Notes: generated from the sequence alone by a model not told the origin. Numbered from the stretch's first letter, positions 9,032 to 18,576 are shown. The stretch: DNA of 64,000 bases from Salinicola halimionae (GCF_003206065.1 NZ_PZJQ01000005.1:1-64000), one strand, 5' to 3'. Translations and numbers: made by a program.

Positions 9032-9334
9032 ATGGCCATTCGCGCTCAGATTCTCGAACAGATCTACACCATCGTGGCGCAGATTCCGCCGGGGCGTGTC
9101 ACCACCTATGGTCGGATTGCCCATATGACGGAAGGGGCCACGGCGCGTCTGGTGGGCACGGCCATGCGGCAATTGCCGACCGGGCACGACTTGCCATGGT
9201 ACCGAGTGATCGGCGCCAGCCGACGAATCGCGGATCATGGCGGCGCCCAGCGCCAGCACGAACAATTACGCGCGGAAGGCGTCGTTTTCGACGCCAGCGG
9301 CCGCGTACCGACGCATTTGATGTGGCCAGAATGA
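9032..9334 (+). CDS. Alkyltransferase-like protein (ATL, MGMT DNA-binding domain)
   Basis: A 100-residue protein matching the DNA-binding domain of O6-alkylguanine-DNA alkyltransferase (PPGRVTTYGRIA, RLVGTAMRQLP). The acceptor-cysteine motif PCHRV is PWYRV, with Trp56 in place of Cys. ATL proteins bind O6-alkylguanine lesions and flag them for nucleotide excision repair rather than repairing them directly. GGAG lies upstream of the ATG. The last codons and stop are duplicated in a 17-bp-period tandem repeat at 9319-9351. The next gene (DUF416) starts 27 bases downstream, so a two-gene unit is likely. Confidence 0.9.
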   Translation: MAIRAQILEQIYTIVAQIPPGRVTTYGRIAHMTEGATARLVGTAMRQLPTGHDLPWYRVIGASRRIADHGGAQRQHEQLRAEGVVFDASGRVPTHLMWPE

Positions 9335-9351
9335 CGATGTGGCCAGAATGA
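9319..9351 (+). repeat. Tandem duplication at the 3' end of the ATL gene
   Basis: Two copies of GATGTGGCCAGAATGA (9319-9334 and 9336-9351) are separated by one base. The first copy encodes the last residues and the stop codon of the ATL gene; the second repeats them untranslated. It looks like a recent replication-slippage duplication. Confidence 0.95.
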
Positions 9352-9361
9352 TGGAGAGTTC

Positions 9362-9952
9362 ATGACCCAGCCCACGGCTAGCTTCAACGCCAGACTTCGC
9401 CAGCTCGATGCGCGCCGACAGATCGCCTTCATGGCCGCGCTGAGCGAGCGCCTGGTACCCAACTATGCACTCTATGCCGGTATGAGCGGCCAGGGAAATC
9501 CCAATGTACTGAATAACGTGCTGGACTTGGTGTGGGAACGGCTCAAGATAGCCTCGGCAAAGATCGACTTCGATAAGCAGGCCGAGAAGCTGGCCGAGGT
9601 CGAGCCGCCGGAAGCCGACGACAGCTTCGGCGCGCGTCGGGCCACGGAGAGCGTCATGGCGATTACCACATTGCTCGATGCTCTGCGCGGTGAGGCCCCG
9701 GAAGCCGCGCTGGAAGTCAGCCGGGTCTCGCGCAATGGTGTGCGCGCTTACATCGAGATGACCGAGGGTAGCGAGGACGCCGAACGTCTCGATGTACTAT
9801 TCCGCGAGCATGAACTGACGCAGGATGAGCGCGATTTCCAGGACGCCGTACTCGAAGCGCTCGAGGCCGATCCGAAGCTCGACAATCTCCCGGCGCTGCG
9901 TACGCTGGGTCGCAACCAGGGTGTCAGCAACCTGGGCCTGAGTCTCGACTGA
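9362..9952 (+). CDS. DUF416 / YjaG-family protein
   Basis: A 196-residue cytoplasmic protein matching the YjaG (DUF416) family of gammaproteobacteria. The recognisable core is ARRQIAFMAALSERLVPNYALYAG, then VLDLVWERL and KIDFDKQAEKLAEVEP. The family is widespread, alpha-helical and of unknown function. No catalytic residues can be named. GGAG lies seven bases before the ATG, and it follows the ATL gene closely. Confidence 0.85.
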   Translation: MTQPTASFNARLRQLDARRQIAFMAALSERLVPNYALYAGMSGQGNPNVLNNVLDLVWERLKIASAKIDFDKQAEKLAEVEPPEADDSFGARRATESVMAITTLLDALRGEAPEAALEVSRVSRNGVRAYIEMTEGSEDAERLDVLFREHELTQDERDFQDAVLEALEADPKLDNLPALRTLGRNQGVSNLGLSLD

Positions 9953-10061
9953 CCCGTCTTATCAACCGGTTGTGGATAACCGGCTACGCTAAGAGAAGGA
10001 GTGGATAACGCCGACGAAGATACGGAGCGGTACGCCAGAATAACGTTCAAGGAGGAACACC

Positions 10062-10838
10062 ATGCAGAAACGTGGGTTGATAGGTGGTTTGGCATTAGCA
10101 GCCGTGCTGCTGTCGGGTTGCCAGAGTCTACCTGACTGGGGGGGCGATCCGTTGCGTTCCGAGCCGGTCGTGAAGAGCGTGCACGAACCCGATTGCGAGG
10201 GCGATAGCTGCGCTAACGTCAATGCCGCTTATTTGCGTTTCCCCGAATCGCCGCAACTGTCGGCTGAACTCGAGCGACGGTTGTTCGCGCTGGCGAGTGG
10301 TCTCAGCGATAGTCCCGATGGTAACGCGATGGGTCAGGCGACTTCGTTCGACATGTTTGCCGATCAGGTGTTCGCGGCCTCCCGCAGTGCCCGCCGGAGT
10401 GTGCCGGAGATGCCCGGTTTCGAAGCTGATCTCAAGGCCGAAGAGGTGGCGGATCACGATGATCTGCTGGTAATCGAGCTCGATGGTTACCTGTATAGCG
10501 GCGGCGCTCACGGCCTGCCGTTGACCTCCTATATGGTCATCGAACGGGGTACACAGCAGGTCGTGGAGCTCGCTGACATGCTGCTTCCGGGACAGCGCCC
10601 CGCCTATGAAACGGCCTTGAAGCGGGCTCACCAGCGTTGGCTACAGACGGATCAAGCCAGCGGGCTGTCCGAAATGCAGTGGCCGTTCGCGGTATCCGAT
10701 AACGTGGCACCGTTGGAGGACGGATTGGCAGTGAAGTATCAGGTCTATGATCTGGCGCCGTATGCGACGGGGCAGCCGCAGCTGATGATTCCCTATGCAG
10801 AGCTCGATGGGATTCTCAAGGCACGGTATCTGCCTTGA
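10062..10838 (+). CDS. Lipoprotein with DUF3298 (RsiV-type) C-terminal domain
   Basis: A 258-residue lipoprotein with lipobox LLSGC (Cys20). The C-terminal half (YLYSGGAHGLPLTSYMVIE, then LADMLLPGQ, and the closing MIPYAELDGILKARYL) matches DUF3298, the domain found in RsiV-type anti-sigma factors and peptidoglycan deacetylase partners; in gram-negatives it occurs in periplasmic lipoproteins of unknown role. AAGGAGG precedes the ATG. The gene is single, and a perfect bidirectional terminator at 10921-10962 separates it from the convergent hisF. Confidence 0.82.
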   Translation: MQKRGLIGGLALAAVLLSGCQSLPDWGGDPLRSEPVVKSVHEPDCEGDSCANVNAAYLRFPESPQLSAELERRLFALASGLSDSPDGNAMGQATSFDMFADQVFAASRSARRSVPEMPGFEADLKAEEVADHDDLLVIELDGYLYSGGAHGLPLTSYMVIERGTQQVVELADMLLPGQRPAYETALKRAHQRWLQTDQASGLSEMQWPFAVSDNVAPLEDGLAVKYQVYDLAPYATGQPQLMIPYAELDGILKARYLP

Positions 10839-10920
10839 GGCGCCAGTGATCGTCGCGATTCGCGATCAATGGTTGATGCCGGCAATGGTTGATACCGTTA
10901 ATCTTTGAAAATAGACGACC

Positions 10921-10962
10921 AACGAAAACGCCGTGCCTGAATTCAGGCACGGCGTTTTCGTT
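10921..10962. terminator. Perfect 42-bp palindromic bidirectional terminator
   Basis: The 42 bases form an uninterrupted palindrome with outer arms AACGAAAACGCCGTGCCTGA and its complement. Each strand ends in a TTTTCGTT run, so it can end both the DUF3298 lipoprotein gene (plus) and the his operon (minus). Confidence 0.92.
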
Positions 10963-11034
10963 TCGATCTCCAACGGCTCCCCGGGCACTGCTTTCTCCCC
11001 GGGGGTAGAGGCGATGGGATGCTGCGCGACTCTC

Positions 11035-11808
11035 CTACAGTCGCATCTCGATACCCTGCTCGGCCATATAACGCTTGGCATCGGGAATCGTGTACTCGCC
11101 GAAGTGGAAGATGCTGGCGGCGAGTACCGCATCGGCGCCACCTTCCTTGACCCCGGCGACCAGGTGGTCGAGATTGCCGACGCCGCCGGAAGCGATCACC
11201 GGCACCTCGACGGCATCGCTGATCGCGCGGGTCACGCCGAGATCGAAGCCTACCTTGGTGCCGTCGCGATCCATGCTGGTCAGCAGCAGCTCGCCGGCGC
11301 CGTATTCGACCATTTTGCGCGCCCATTCCACCGCATCCAGCCCGGTGGGGCGACGACCGCCGTGGGTGAAGATTTCCCAGCGCGGCGGTTCGCCGTCGGC
11401 GCTGACTTTCTTGGCATCGATAGCGACGACGATGCACTGGCTGCCGAAGCGCTCGGCTGCCTCGCGGACGAAATCCGGATTGGTGACGGCGGCGGTATTG
11501 ATCGAGACCTTGTCCGCCCCGGCGTTCAGCATGGTGCGGATATCCTCGCAGCGGCGAATGCCACCGCCCACGGTCAGCGGGATGAACACCTCGCCGGCGA
11601 TGCGCTCGACCATCTCGACGGTGGTATCGCGATCTTCGTGGCTGGCGGTGATATCGAGAAAGGTGATCTCGTCGGCGCCCTGCTGGTTGTAGCGCTTGGC
11701 GATCTCGACCGGGTCGCCGGCGTCGCGGATGCCCACGAAATTGACGCCCTTGACCACACGGCCGGCGTCGACGTCGAGACACGGAATGATGCGTTTGGCC
11801 AGTGTCAT
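11035..11808 (-). CDS. hisF: Imidazole glycerol phosphate synthase cyclase subunit
   Basis: A 257-residue (beta/alpha)8 barrel. With HisH it forms imidazole glycerol phosphate and AICAR from PRFAR and ammonia. The catalytic Asp residues are Asp12 (IIPCLDVD) and the one in VVAIDAKK near residue 131; phosphate loops VGGGIR and ASGGVGN are intact. Its ATG overlaps the hisA stop by four bases, giving translational coupling, and it is the last gene of the minus-strand his block. Confidence 0.97.
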   Translation of the reverse strand: MTLAKRIIPCLDVDAGRVVKGVNFVGIRDAGDPVEIAKRYNQQGADEITFLDITASHEDRDTTVEMVERIAGEVFIPLTVGGGIRRCEDIRTMLNAGADKVSINTAAVTNPDFVREAAERFGSQCIVVAIDAKKVSADGEPPRWEIFTHGGRRPTGLDAVEWARKMVEYGAGELLLTSMDRDGTKVGFDLGVTRAISDAVEVPVIASGGVGNLDHLVAGVKEGGADAVLAASIFHFGEYTIPDAKRYMAEQGIEMRL

Positions 11809-12587
11809 GAGCGGACTCCCTTGGCGCGGCTTTCGTCGCTACGAACCGAATCGCCCCGAATCGAGTCACTCAAGGCCTGGGCCTCGGCGACATCGAGCGA
11901 GCCTTCGTAGATGGCACGACCGGTGATCGCTCCGATGATGCCGCTATCGGCAACCTTGGACAGCGCGCGGATATCCTCGAGATCGGTCACGCCGCCCGAG
12001 GCGATGACCGGCAGGCCGCCGTCACGGGCGAGTTGCGCCGTGGCTTCGACGTTGACGCCCTGCATCATGCCGTCGCGGGCAATGTCGGTGTAGACGATCG
12101 ACGAGACGCCGTCATCGGCAAAGCGCTTGGCCAGATCCACCGCCTTGACCGTCGAGACCTCGGCCCAGCCATCGGTAGCGACGAAGCCGTCTCGGGCGTC
12201 CAAGCCGACGATCACGTGGCCGAGAAACCGACGGCACATCTCGCCGACGAAGTCGGGTTCCTTGACCGCCTTGGTACCGATGATCACATAGCTGACACCG
12301 GCGGCGAGGTAATGCTCGATGGTTTCCGCGCTACGGATACCGCCGCCAATCTGGATCGGTAGATCCGGGAAGGCACGCGCAATGGCCGTGACGGCTTCAC
12401 CGTTGACGGGTTTGCCCTCGAAGGCGCCGTTGAGATCGACCAGATGCAGCCTTCGGGCGCCGGCCTCGACCCAGCGGGCGGCCATCGCGACCGGATCGTC
12501 TCCGTAGGAGGTCGCATCATCCATGCGGCCCTGCTTGAGGCGTACGCACTGGCCGTCCTTGAGGTCGATGGCGGGAATCACCAGCAT
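11805..12587 (-). CDS. hisA: ProFAR isomerase
   Basis: A 260-residue barrel enzyme that isomerises ProFAR to PRFAR in histidine synthesis. The general acid/base pair is seen as Asp in IPAIDLKDG (residue 8) and Asp in YTDIARDGM; phosphate sites are IQIGGGIRS and ASGGVTD. The C-terminus has a short charged extension past the barrel ([14 protein letters not shown]) not typical of the family core. It lies 74 bases after hisH and overlaps hisF. Confidence 0.96.
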   Translation of the reverse strand: MLVIPAIDLKDGQCVRLKQGRMDDATSYGDDPVAMAARWVEAGARRLHLVDLNGAFEGKPVNGEAVTAIARAFPDLPIQIGGGIRSAETIEHYLAAGVSYVIIGTKAVKEPDFVGEMCRRFLGHVIVGLDARDGFVATDGWAEVSTVKAVDLAKRFADDGVSSIVYTDIARDGMMQGVNVEATAQLARDGGLPVIASGGVTDLEDIRALSKVADSGIIGAITGRAIYEGSLDVAEAQALSDSIRGDSVRSDESRAKGVRS

Positions 12588-12661
12588 GGTTTCGAATCCT
12601 TTGAGTCAGTGAGGTGCTGCCTGAAAAGTCGGCGAGCGCAGCGCGCTGTTCGGATCAGTGC

Positions 12662-13303
12662 CTAGGGCGCCCAGTTGACGAAATTTTCCAGCAGTTGCAG
12701 GCCATCCTTGGCGCTCTTCTCCGGATGGAACTGCACCGCGAAGACGGTGCCACGACCGGTGACCACATGAGCATCGACGCCGGCATAGTCGGTCGTGCCG
12801 AAGATATTGGCGTCATCGGCAGCTTCGACGTAGTAGCTGTGCACGAAGTAGAACCGTGCGCCGTCCTCTATGCCGTTCCATAGCGGATGATCATGGTGCT
12901 GGGTCACGCGGTTCCAGCCCATGTGCGGCACCTTGAGGCGCTCGCCCTCGGGCGTGATCAGCTTGTGGCCGAAACGACGCACACGGCCCGGCAGAAAGCT
13001 CAGGCAATCGATGCCGCCGTTCTCTTCACTGCGATCGAACAGCATCTGCTGGCCGACGCAGATGCCGAGCAGCGGTTTGGCCTGCTCCTCGAGCAGATCC
13101 TTGACCAGACCTTCGAGCTCGGTGCGCTGCAATTCGCCCATGCAGTCGCGGATCGCACCCTGTCCGGGCAGTACCAGACGCGAGGCGCCGCGAATCGAAC
13201 GCGGATCGCGGGTCACCATGACGTTTTCATGAGTGACGTGTTCGAGCGCCTTGGCCACGGAGTGCAGGTTGCCCATTCCGTAATCGATCACGGCGATCGT
13301 CAT
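12662..13303 (-). CDS. hisH: Imidazole glycerol phosphate synthase glutaminase subunit
   Basis: A 213-residue class I glutamine amidotransferase that feeds ammonia to HisF. The nucleophile elbow LLGICVGQQML and the His/Glu of VQFHPEKS are intact, unlike the amidotransferase-like protein at 8301. The frame is open well upstream, but ATG 13303 starts the conserved MTIAVIDYGMGN and has GAGGAAA upstream. It lies 40 bases after hisB in the same transcription unit. Confidence 0.96.
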   Translation of the reverse strand: MTIAVIDYGMGNLHSVAKALEHVTHENVMVTRDPRSIRGASRLVLPGQGAIRDCMGELQRTELEGLVKDLLEEQAKPLLGICVGQQMLFDRSEENGGIDCLSFLPGRVRRFGHKLITPEGERLKVPHMGWNRVTQHHDHPLWNGIEDGARFYFVHSYYVEAADDANIFGTTDYAGVDAHVVTGRGTVFAVQFHPEKSAKDGLQLLENFVNWAP

Positions 13304-13343
13304 TGCGGTTTCCTCGCTGATTCGGTGATGACGCGGGACGGCA

Positions 13344-13937
13344 TCACAGGCTGCCTTTGGTCGACGGCATCTGGCCCGCCATGCGGGGGTCCTGCTCGAC
13401 CGCAGCGCGTAGTGCGCGGCCAAAGGCCTTGAAGATGGTTTCCGCCTGATGATGGGCGTTGAAGCCCTTGAGGTTGTCGATATGGAGCGTGACCTGGGCG
13501 TGATTGACGAAACCCTGGAAGAACTCCCAGAACAGCTGTGTATCCAGCCGGCCGATGGCTGCGCGGGTGAATTCGACATCCATGAACAGGCCGGAACGAC
13601 CGGAAAAATCGATCACCACGCGGGATAGTGCCTCGTCGAGTGGCACGTAGGCGTGACCGTAACGACGGATGCCGCGCTTGTCGCCGATCGCTTGGGCGAA
13701 TGCCTGGCCCAGGGTGATGCCGAGATCCTCGACGGTATGATGTTCGTCGATCTCGAGATCGCCCTTGGCGTCGATCGTCAGATCGATCATGCCGTGGCGA
13801 GCCACCTGGTCCAGCATGTGGTCGAGGAAGGGAACGCCGGTCTGGCAATCCAGGCGGCCGCTGCCGTCCAGGTTGACCGTGACCGTGATCTGCGTCTCGT
13901 TGGTGTCGCGCGACACCGTGGCGATGCGCTCGGACAT
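13344..13937 (-). CDS. hisB: Imidazoleglycerol-phosphate dehydratase
   Basis: A 197-residue monofunctional dehydratase. The metal-binding His motifs are in order: [56 protein letters not shown]. There is no histidinol phosphatase domain, unlike the bifunctional HisB of enterobacteria. Start ATG 13937 begins [15 protein letters not shown]; the upstream extension to 14000 is less likely. It is the first gene of hisBHAF and is divergent from the AsmA-family gene. Confidence 0.96.
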   Translation of the reverse strand: MSERIATVSRDTNETQITVTVNLDGSGRLDCQTGVPFLDHMLDQVARHGMIDLTIDAKGDLEIDEHHTVEDLGITLGQAFAQAIGDKRGIRRYGHAYVPLDEALSRVVIDFSGRSGLFMDVEFTRAAIGRLDTQLFWEFFQGFVNHAQVTLHIDNLKGFNAHHQAETIFKAFGRALRAAVEQDPRMAGQMPSTKGSL

Positions 13938-14091
13938 GCGTGGGGAATCTCCCGGTACGGTTGGCGAGAATCCGCCATTATAGTGAATCGAGCCCTGCAT
14001 CCGCTACAATGGCGGTGTTTATCGGGCGACGGTCACCCAGTCGCCGCATGGATCAGTCAAGTCGTTCCGTCGACAAGGAGACACCGGGGGC

Positions 14092-14220
14092 ATGCCGGAA
14101 GCCGTACCGCACGTCGAGCTGCATCACCAAGTCATGTCCGGCCGCGCGAAATGCCGGCAGTGCAACGTTTATCGTCCGCTGGCGTCTGTCGATGTTCGCG
14201 CACAGGGAGGATTCGAATGA
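14092..14220 (+). CDS. Possible small protein overlapping the start of the AsmA-family gene
   Basis: A 42-codon frame starting MPEAVPHVELHHQ, with AAGGAG about 11 bases upstream and one Cys-x2-Cys (CRQC). Its TGA overlaps the ATG of the AsmA-family gene in an ATGA arrangement, the classic geometry of translational coupling. No family is recognised. The ribosome site and overlap argue for translation; the short length and lack of known homology argue for caution. It may be a leader peptide. Confidence 0.3.
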   Translation: MPEAVPHVELHHQVMSGRAKCRQCNVYRPLASVDVRAQGGFE

Positions 14221-16652
14221 AGGGTTTTTTCAGAGCGCTGCTGGCGGTCGTCGGTGTCCTGGGGATTCTTGTCGTGGTTGCCGTGGTCTATATCACCACG
14301 TTCTTCGACCCGAACGATCTCAAACCGCGTTTGATCGAAGCGGTTCGCGACCAGAGCGGCCTCGAGCTGCGTCTCGATGGGCCACTATCCTGGTCTTTCT
14401 ATCCGCGTATCGGCGTCAGCGTCAAGGATGCCGAGGCCTGGCTTCCCGAGCAGCCCGAGGACGATGCACCCTTCGTCGGCTTTGACAATGCCGAAGTCAG
14501 CGTTGCTTTCACGCCGCTGCTGACCGGCGACGTGTCGGTCGACGGCCTGATCCTCGATGGCATGCGTCTCAACCTGGCCCGCGATTCGCAAGGCCATGGC
14601 AATTGGCAGGTGCTGCTGGATCGGCTGGCCGATAACGATGACGATAGTCAGCCGTCGTCGGACGCTGTCGATTCGACGACGGTTGCGCAGCCAGAAAAGC
14701 CAGCGCAGACGGAGAAGGCCGCGCCCGCGAAACCGGACAAGAAAGGCCCGGGCTTGAAGCAGGGTGATGATCAGGCAGTTGCATTCGATATCGCCAGCAT
14801 CAAGGTCTCCAATAGTCAGGTGAATTACGTCGATCGCCAGAAGTCGTTGGATATCACCCTTTCCAACCTCGGCCTGCAGAGCAGCAACGTCAGCCCCCAG
14901 TCCTCGTTCCCGGTGCAGCTCTCGTTCGATGTCGACGGGCGCCAACCGGACGTCAACGGCAATGTGCAGTTCAAGAGCCAGATGCGGATGGATCTGGGCG
15001 CCGGGCGCTACACTTTCGAGAACGTGACGCTCAACGGCAAGGCCCGAATGCCGAAGCTGGCCGAGCAGGCGCAGGCGCTCAATCTGAAAGTTGCGACGCT
15101 GGTTGCCGACACTCAGGCCAAGCAGTATCACGCCGACGAGATTCAGCTTGGCGCCTCGCTCTACCATTCTTCCATGCAGGAAGCGCCGCTGTCGCTGGAT
15201 CTTCAAGGCAATGCCGTGGCTGATCTCCAGGCGCAGACCGCGACGCTCGATGACGTCGCCTTGAGCGGAGACGATGGCCTGGATCTCAAGGGCAACGTGG
15301 ATGTCACGCAGTTGAATGACAGCCCGCGATATCAGGGACACTTGGAATTGGCGCCACTCTCGGTTCGTGACTGGCTGACCCGGTTCGGTATCGATGTGAA
15401 CAGCGCCGATGACAAGGCGCTCACCGCGCTCTCGTTGAGCGGACCGTTTTCCGGTGATGCGCAACATATCGACCTCGACGATCTGCAGATGACGCTGGAC
15501 GACACCCAGCTTCATGGCTCGCTGGGCGCCGCGTTCGACGGTCAGTCGTTGAACTTCGACCTTGCCGGAGACAAGCTCGATCTCGACCGCTATCTGGCGC
15601 CGCGGGCGCAAAGCGCGAACGATGGGGCGCAGAGTAACGACGGCAAGGACACCGCATGGCTATCGACGCTCGGCATTGCGCCAGCAATGGCAGCGGTCGA
15701 GGGAGCCGAGTTGCTCCCCGTCGCTTGGTTGGCCGGGGTCGAGCAGGAAGGCCGCCTGACGTTGGATTCGCTCAAGGTCAAGGGCCTCGACTTGAGCAGC
15801 GTCGAACTGGCCACCAGCGGCAGCGGTGGGCGCCAGCGCATCGATTCCCTCAGCGCCAATCTCTACGACGGTTCGTTGCAGGCCTCCAGCGCCCTGGATC
15901 TGCGCCAGCCGCCAATCAAGCTCTCCTTCACGGAGCGCATGAACGGTGTGGATATCGCACCGCTGTATCAGGCTTTTAGCGGCAAGGCGTCTCCGCTGCG
16001 CGGTAAGCTCAACCTGCAGGGCGATTTCGACTCGCGGACCAATACCGCCGAAGGGCTCAAGCAGAACCTCGACGGCCAGGCCGCGCTGCGGATCGACGAC
16101 GGTGCGATGCTCGACGTCAACGTATCGCGTCAGCTGTGTACCGCCGTGGCGGCGCTGGAAGGGCGTGAGTCAGCGCGGGATTGGAGCGATGACACCGCTT
16201 TCGATCGCTTGCAGGCCAGCGTGAAAGTCGACGACGGCGTGGCGCACAACGACGATCTCGACATCGCCATTCCCGGTATCGACGTGACCGGCAAGGGCGA
16301 CGTCAACCTGGTGACCAACCGTCTCGACTACCGCGCCGCAGCCCGCTTCACTGATACCGCCGACAAGGCTGCCTGCGGGGTCAACCCGAGACTGGCCAAG
16401 ATCGACTTTCCGATTCGCTGTCAGGGCAACCTGAATGACGCGCCGGGCCAGTGGTGCGGATTCGACCGTGAGGCGTTTCAGAGCTCGATCTCCGAGCTCG
16501 CCAAGAGTGAGGCCAAGCGCAAGGCCGGTGATCGGATCGACGAGGAGCTGAACAAGCAGCTCGACGACGGGACCCGCCAGAAGATCGACGACAAGCTGGG
16601 AGAGGGCGCTTCCGAGAAGATCGGTAACAAGCTTCGGGACCTTTTCCAGTGA
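14217..16652 (+). CDS. AsmA-family protein
   Basis: An 811-residue inner-membrane-anchored protein. One N-terminal transmembrane helix (residues about 5-28, LLAVVGVLGILVVVAVVYI) is followed by the AsmA signature TTFFDPNDLKPRLIEAV and LDGPLSWSFYPRIGV. A low-complexity Asp/Ser/Lys linker lies near residues 140-180, and the C-terminal AsmA_2 region contains SFTERMNGVDIAPLYQAF and KGDVNLVTNRLDYRAAARF. AsmA-like proteins span the periplasm and are tied to outer-membrane lipid homeostasis. The frame is open 564 bases further upstream, but ATG 14217 has AGGGAGG at ideal spacing and begins the anchor helix. The tail is rich in Lys/Asp. Confidence 0.9.
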   Translation: MKGFFRALLAVVGVLGILVVVAVVYITTFFDPNDLKPRLIEAVRDQSGLELRLDGPLSWSFYPRIGVSVKDAEAWLPEQPEDDAPFVGFDNAEVSVAFTPLLTGDVSVDGLILDGMRLNLARDSQGHGNWQVLLDRLADNDDDSQPSSDAVDSTTVAQPEKPAQTEKAAPAKPDKKGPGLKQGDDQAVAFDIASIKVSNSQVNYVDRQKSLDITLSNLGLQSSNVSPQSSFPVQLSFDVDGRQPDVNGNVQFKSQMRMDLGAGRYTFENVTLNGKARMPKLAEQAQALNLKVATLVADTQAKQYHADEIQLGASLYHSSMQEAPLSLDLQGNAVADLQAQTATLDDVALSGDDGLDLKGNVDVTQLNDSPRYQGHLELAPLSVRDWLTRFGIDVNSADDKALTALSLSGPFSGDAQHIDLDDLQMTLDDTQLHGSLGAAFDGQSLNFDLAGDKLDLDRYLAPRAQSANDGAQSNDGKDTAWLSTLGIAPAMAAVEGAELLPVAWLAGVEQEGRLTLDSLKVKGLDLSSVELATSGSGGRQRIDSLSANLYDGSLQASSALDLRQPPIKLSFTERMNGVDIAPLYQAFSGKASPLRGKLNLQGDFDSRTNTAEGLKQNLDGQAALRIDDGAMLDVNVSRQLCTAVAALEGRESARDWSDDTAFDRLQASVKVDDGVAHNDDLDIAIPGIDVTGKGDVNLVTNRLDYRAAARFTDTADKAACGVNPRLAKIDFPIRCQGNLNDAPGQWCGFDREAFQSSISELAKSEAKRKAGDRIDEELNKQLDDGTRQKIDDKLGEGASEKIGNKLRDLFQ

Positions 16653-16782
16653 ACTCCTCTCATTGCCGATCTCTGCGCCGACGTGATGTCGGCGCTTTAT
16701 TATCCGCCTTGTGCCTAGCCTCGAAGGCTGCCCCATGTTTGATCCCAAAAGGCCACCCATGGTTTTTCCCAAGAGGTGATGT

Positions 16783-17868
16783 TTGACAGAGATTGCCCTG
16801 TCGGCCGAGGCCTTTCGCGAGCGCGTGTTCGACTGGTTCGACGCGCATGGCCGTAAGTCATTGCCGTGGCAGTACGATAAGACGCCTTACCGGATCTGGG
16901 TCTCGGAGATCATGTTGCAGCAGACCCAGGTCACCACCGTCATCCCCTATTTCGAACGTTTCATGGCGCGCTTCCCGGACGTTCAGGCACTGGCGCTAGC
17001 CCCCCAGGACGATGTGCTGCACCTTTGGACCGGGCTCGGGTACTACGCCCGGGCGCGCAATCTGCACAAGGCCGCCAAGGTCGTCGTGGACGAGTACGAT
17101 GGCGAGTTTCCGACTCACGATCTCGAAGACATGATGGCCTTGCCGGGGATCGGGCGCTCCACGGCGGGGGCGATCGTCAGTATCAGCACCGGTCAACGTG
17201 CCGCGATTCTCGATGGCAACGTCAAACGCGTGCTGGCTCGCCTGCATGCGGTGGAGGGCTGGCCCGGCAAGAGCGACGTATTGGCCCGGCTGTGGGCACT
17301 GGCGGAATGCTACACGCCGGAGAAGCGGCTGCCTGACTACACCCAGGCGATGATGGATCTCGGTGCCATGATCTGTACTCGCGGCAAGCCGAGCTGTTTG
17401 CTGTGCCCGTTCGAGGATGTCTGCGTGGCGCACGACCAAGGCGAAGAACGCTGCTACCCCGGTTCCAAGCCCAAGCGCGAGTTGCCGACGCGCCAGACTC
17501 AGATGTTATTGTTGCGGGACGCCACTGGCCGGGTGCTGCTCGAACAACGTCCGCCCAGCGGCCTTTGGGGCGGTCTGTGGGGCTTTCCGCAGTTCGAGGG
17601 CGACAGTGAGCTGCACGAGTGGCTGGAACGGCACTGCAGAGGTGTTCATCTCGAATCCGCCTGGCAACCGTTCACTCACACGTTCACCCATTTCCGGCTG
17701 AAGATCACGCCCAGACCGGCGCGGCTTCCGGATCAAGATGTCGTTACCGGCGTTGCCGAATCGAATCGGCAATGGGTCGATCCCGCCGAACCCGCCAACG
17801 TCGGTCTGGCGGCGCCGGTCAAGGCCCTGCTAGCGACACTGGCCCAGACCGACGCACTCAACGCATGA
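16783..17868 (+). CDS. mutY: Adenine DNA glycosylase
   Basis: A 361-residue base-excision-repair enzyme that removes A opposite 8-oxoguanine. Catalytic Glu42 is in SEIMLQQTQ and Asp144 in [10 protein letters not shown]; the helix-hairpin-helix is [12 protein letters not shown]; the 4Fe-4S ligands are Cys198, Cys205, Cys208 and Cys214. The C-terminal NUDIX-like domain ([12 protein letters not shown]) recognises 8-oxoG. The start is TTG at 16783 behind AGAGGTG; the ATG at 16779 is out of frame. YggX follows 13 bases later. Confidence 0.95.
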   Translation: MTEIALSAEAFRERVFDWFDAHGRKSLPWQYDKTPYRIWVSEIMLQQTQVTTVIPYFERFMARFPDVQALALAPQDDVLHLWTGLGYYARARNLHKAAKVVVDEYDGEFPTHDLEDMMALPGIGRSTAGAIVSISTGQRAAILDGNVKRVLARLHAVEGWPGKSDVLARLWALAECYTPEKRLPDYTQAMMDLGAMICTRGKPSCLLCPFEDVCVAHDQGEERCYPGSKPKRELPTRQTQMLLLRDATGRVLLEQRPPSGLWGGLWGFPQFEGDSELHEWLERHCRGVHLESAWQPFTHTFTHFRLKITPRPARLPDQDVVTGVAESNRQWVDPAEPANVGLAAPVKALLATLAQTDALNA

Positions 17869-17881
17869 CAGGAGGTTATTC

Positions 17882-18154
17882 ATGGCGCAGACCGTATTCT
17901 GCCGCAAGTACCAGCAGGAGCTCGATGCTCTGGCGTTCCCGCCGCTACCCGGCCCCAAGGGCCAGGAAATCCAGCAGACCGTCTCCAGGCGCGCCTGGGA
18001 AGAGTGGCAGGCGCAGCAGACCCGGCTGATTAACGAGAAGCATCTCAACATGCTGGACCCGCAGGCCCGCGAGTATCTGATGACTCAGATGAACCGGTTT
18101 TTCGACAACGAGGAAACCGATCACGCCGAGGGCTACGTACCGCCCAGCCAGTGA
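17882..18154 (+). CDS. yggX: Fe(2+)-trafficking / oxidative damage protection protein
   Basis: A 90-residue protein matching YggX throughout: MAQTVFCRKYQQELDAL with Cys7, then the helical LNMLDPQAREYLMTQMNRFF. YggX protects Fe-S enzymes from oxidants. AGGAGG lies just before the ATG. The gene is downstream of mutY, as in other gammaproteobacteria, and MutY itself carries a 4Fe-4S cluster. Confidence 0.95.
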   Translation: MAQTVFCRKYQQELDALAFPPLPGPKGQEIQQTVSRRAWEEWQAQQTRLINEKHLNMLDPQAREYLMTQMNRFFDNEETDHAEGYVPPSQ

Positions 18155-18200
18155 TTTTTCGATGCCGCGAAGGGAACTCATCTTTTTGAAATAAAAAGGC

Positions 18201-18229
18201 TTGACCCCAAAACGGCTTGCTGGTTAAAT
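18201..18229 (+). promoter_or_regulatory. Sigma-70 promoter of the tRNA-Phe/Gln/Thr cluster
   Basis: TTGACC at 18201-18206 and TTAAAT at 18224-18229 are separated by 17 bases. An AT-rich stretch lies upstream, and the discriminator after the -10 box is GC-rich (GCGTCCCC), as expected for stringently controlled stable-RNA promoters. Confidence 0.7.
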
Positions 18230-18246
18230 GCGTCCCCGTTGGCGAA

Positions 18247-18322
18247 GGCCAGATAGCTCAGTCGGTAGAGCAGGGGATTGAAAATCCCCGTGTCGGCGGT
18301 TCGATTCCGTCTCTGGCCACCA
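18247..18322 (+). tRNA. tRNA-Phe (GAA)
   Basis: A 76-base cloverleaf with the acceptor stem beginning GGCCAGA and ending TCTGGCC. The anticodon stem GGGGA/TCCCC encloses loop TTGAAAA, anticodon GAA. The T-loop GGTTCGATTCC and an encoded CCA end are present. It is the first of three tRNAs. Confidence 0.97.
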
Positions 18323-18329
18323 TCATTGC

Positions 18330-18404
18330 TGGGGCATCGCCAAGTGGTAAGGCACCGCTTTTTGGTAGCGGTATGCGCAGGTTCGAATCCTGCTGCCCCA
18401 GCCA
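18330..18404 (+). tRNA. tRNA-Gln (TTG)
   Basis: A 75-base tRNA with acceptor stem TGGGGCA/TGCCCCA. Anticodon stem CCGCT/AGCGG encloses loop TTTTGGT, anticodon TTG. Discriminator G and CCA are encoded. It starts eight bases after tRNA-Phe. Confidence 0.96.
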
Positions 18405-18424
18405 TCGCTAACGTCTCTATGCTC

Positions 18425-18500
<76 letters not shown>

Positions 18501-18540
18501 GAGCTTAGAGATTGTTTTACAAGGCTTTTTGCCTTGCAAT

Positions 18541-18565
18541 AAACCGCCAATTTGGCGGTTTTTTT
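18541..18565 (+). terminator. Intrinsic terminator of the tRNA cluster
   Basis: Stem AAACCGCC (18541-18548) pairs with GGCGGTTT (18554-18561), and the T-run continues to 18565. It lies 40 bases after tRNA-Thr. Confidence 0.93.
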
Positions 18566-18576
18566 GTGCGTGTCCG

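Noticed and set aside
13653..14216. Upstream extension of the AsmA-family frame by 188 codons
   Set aside because: It overlaps hisB on the other strand, lacks family similarity, and the ATG at 14217 has a strong ribosome site followed by the membrane anchor.
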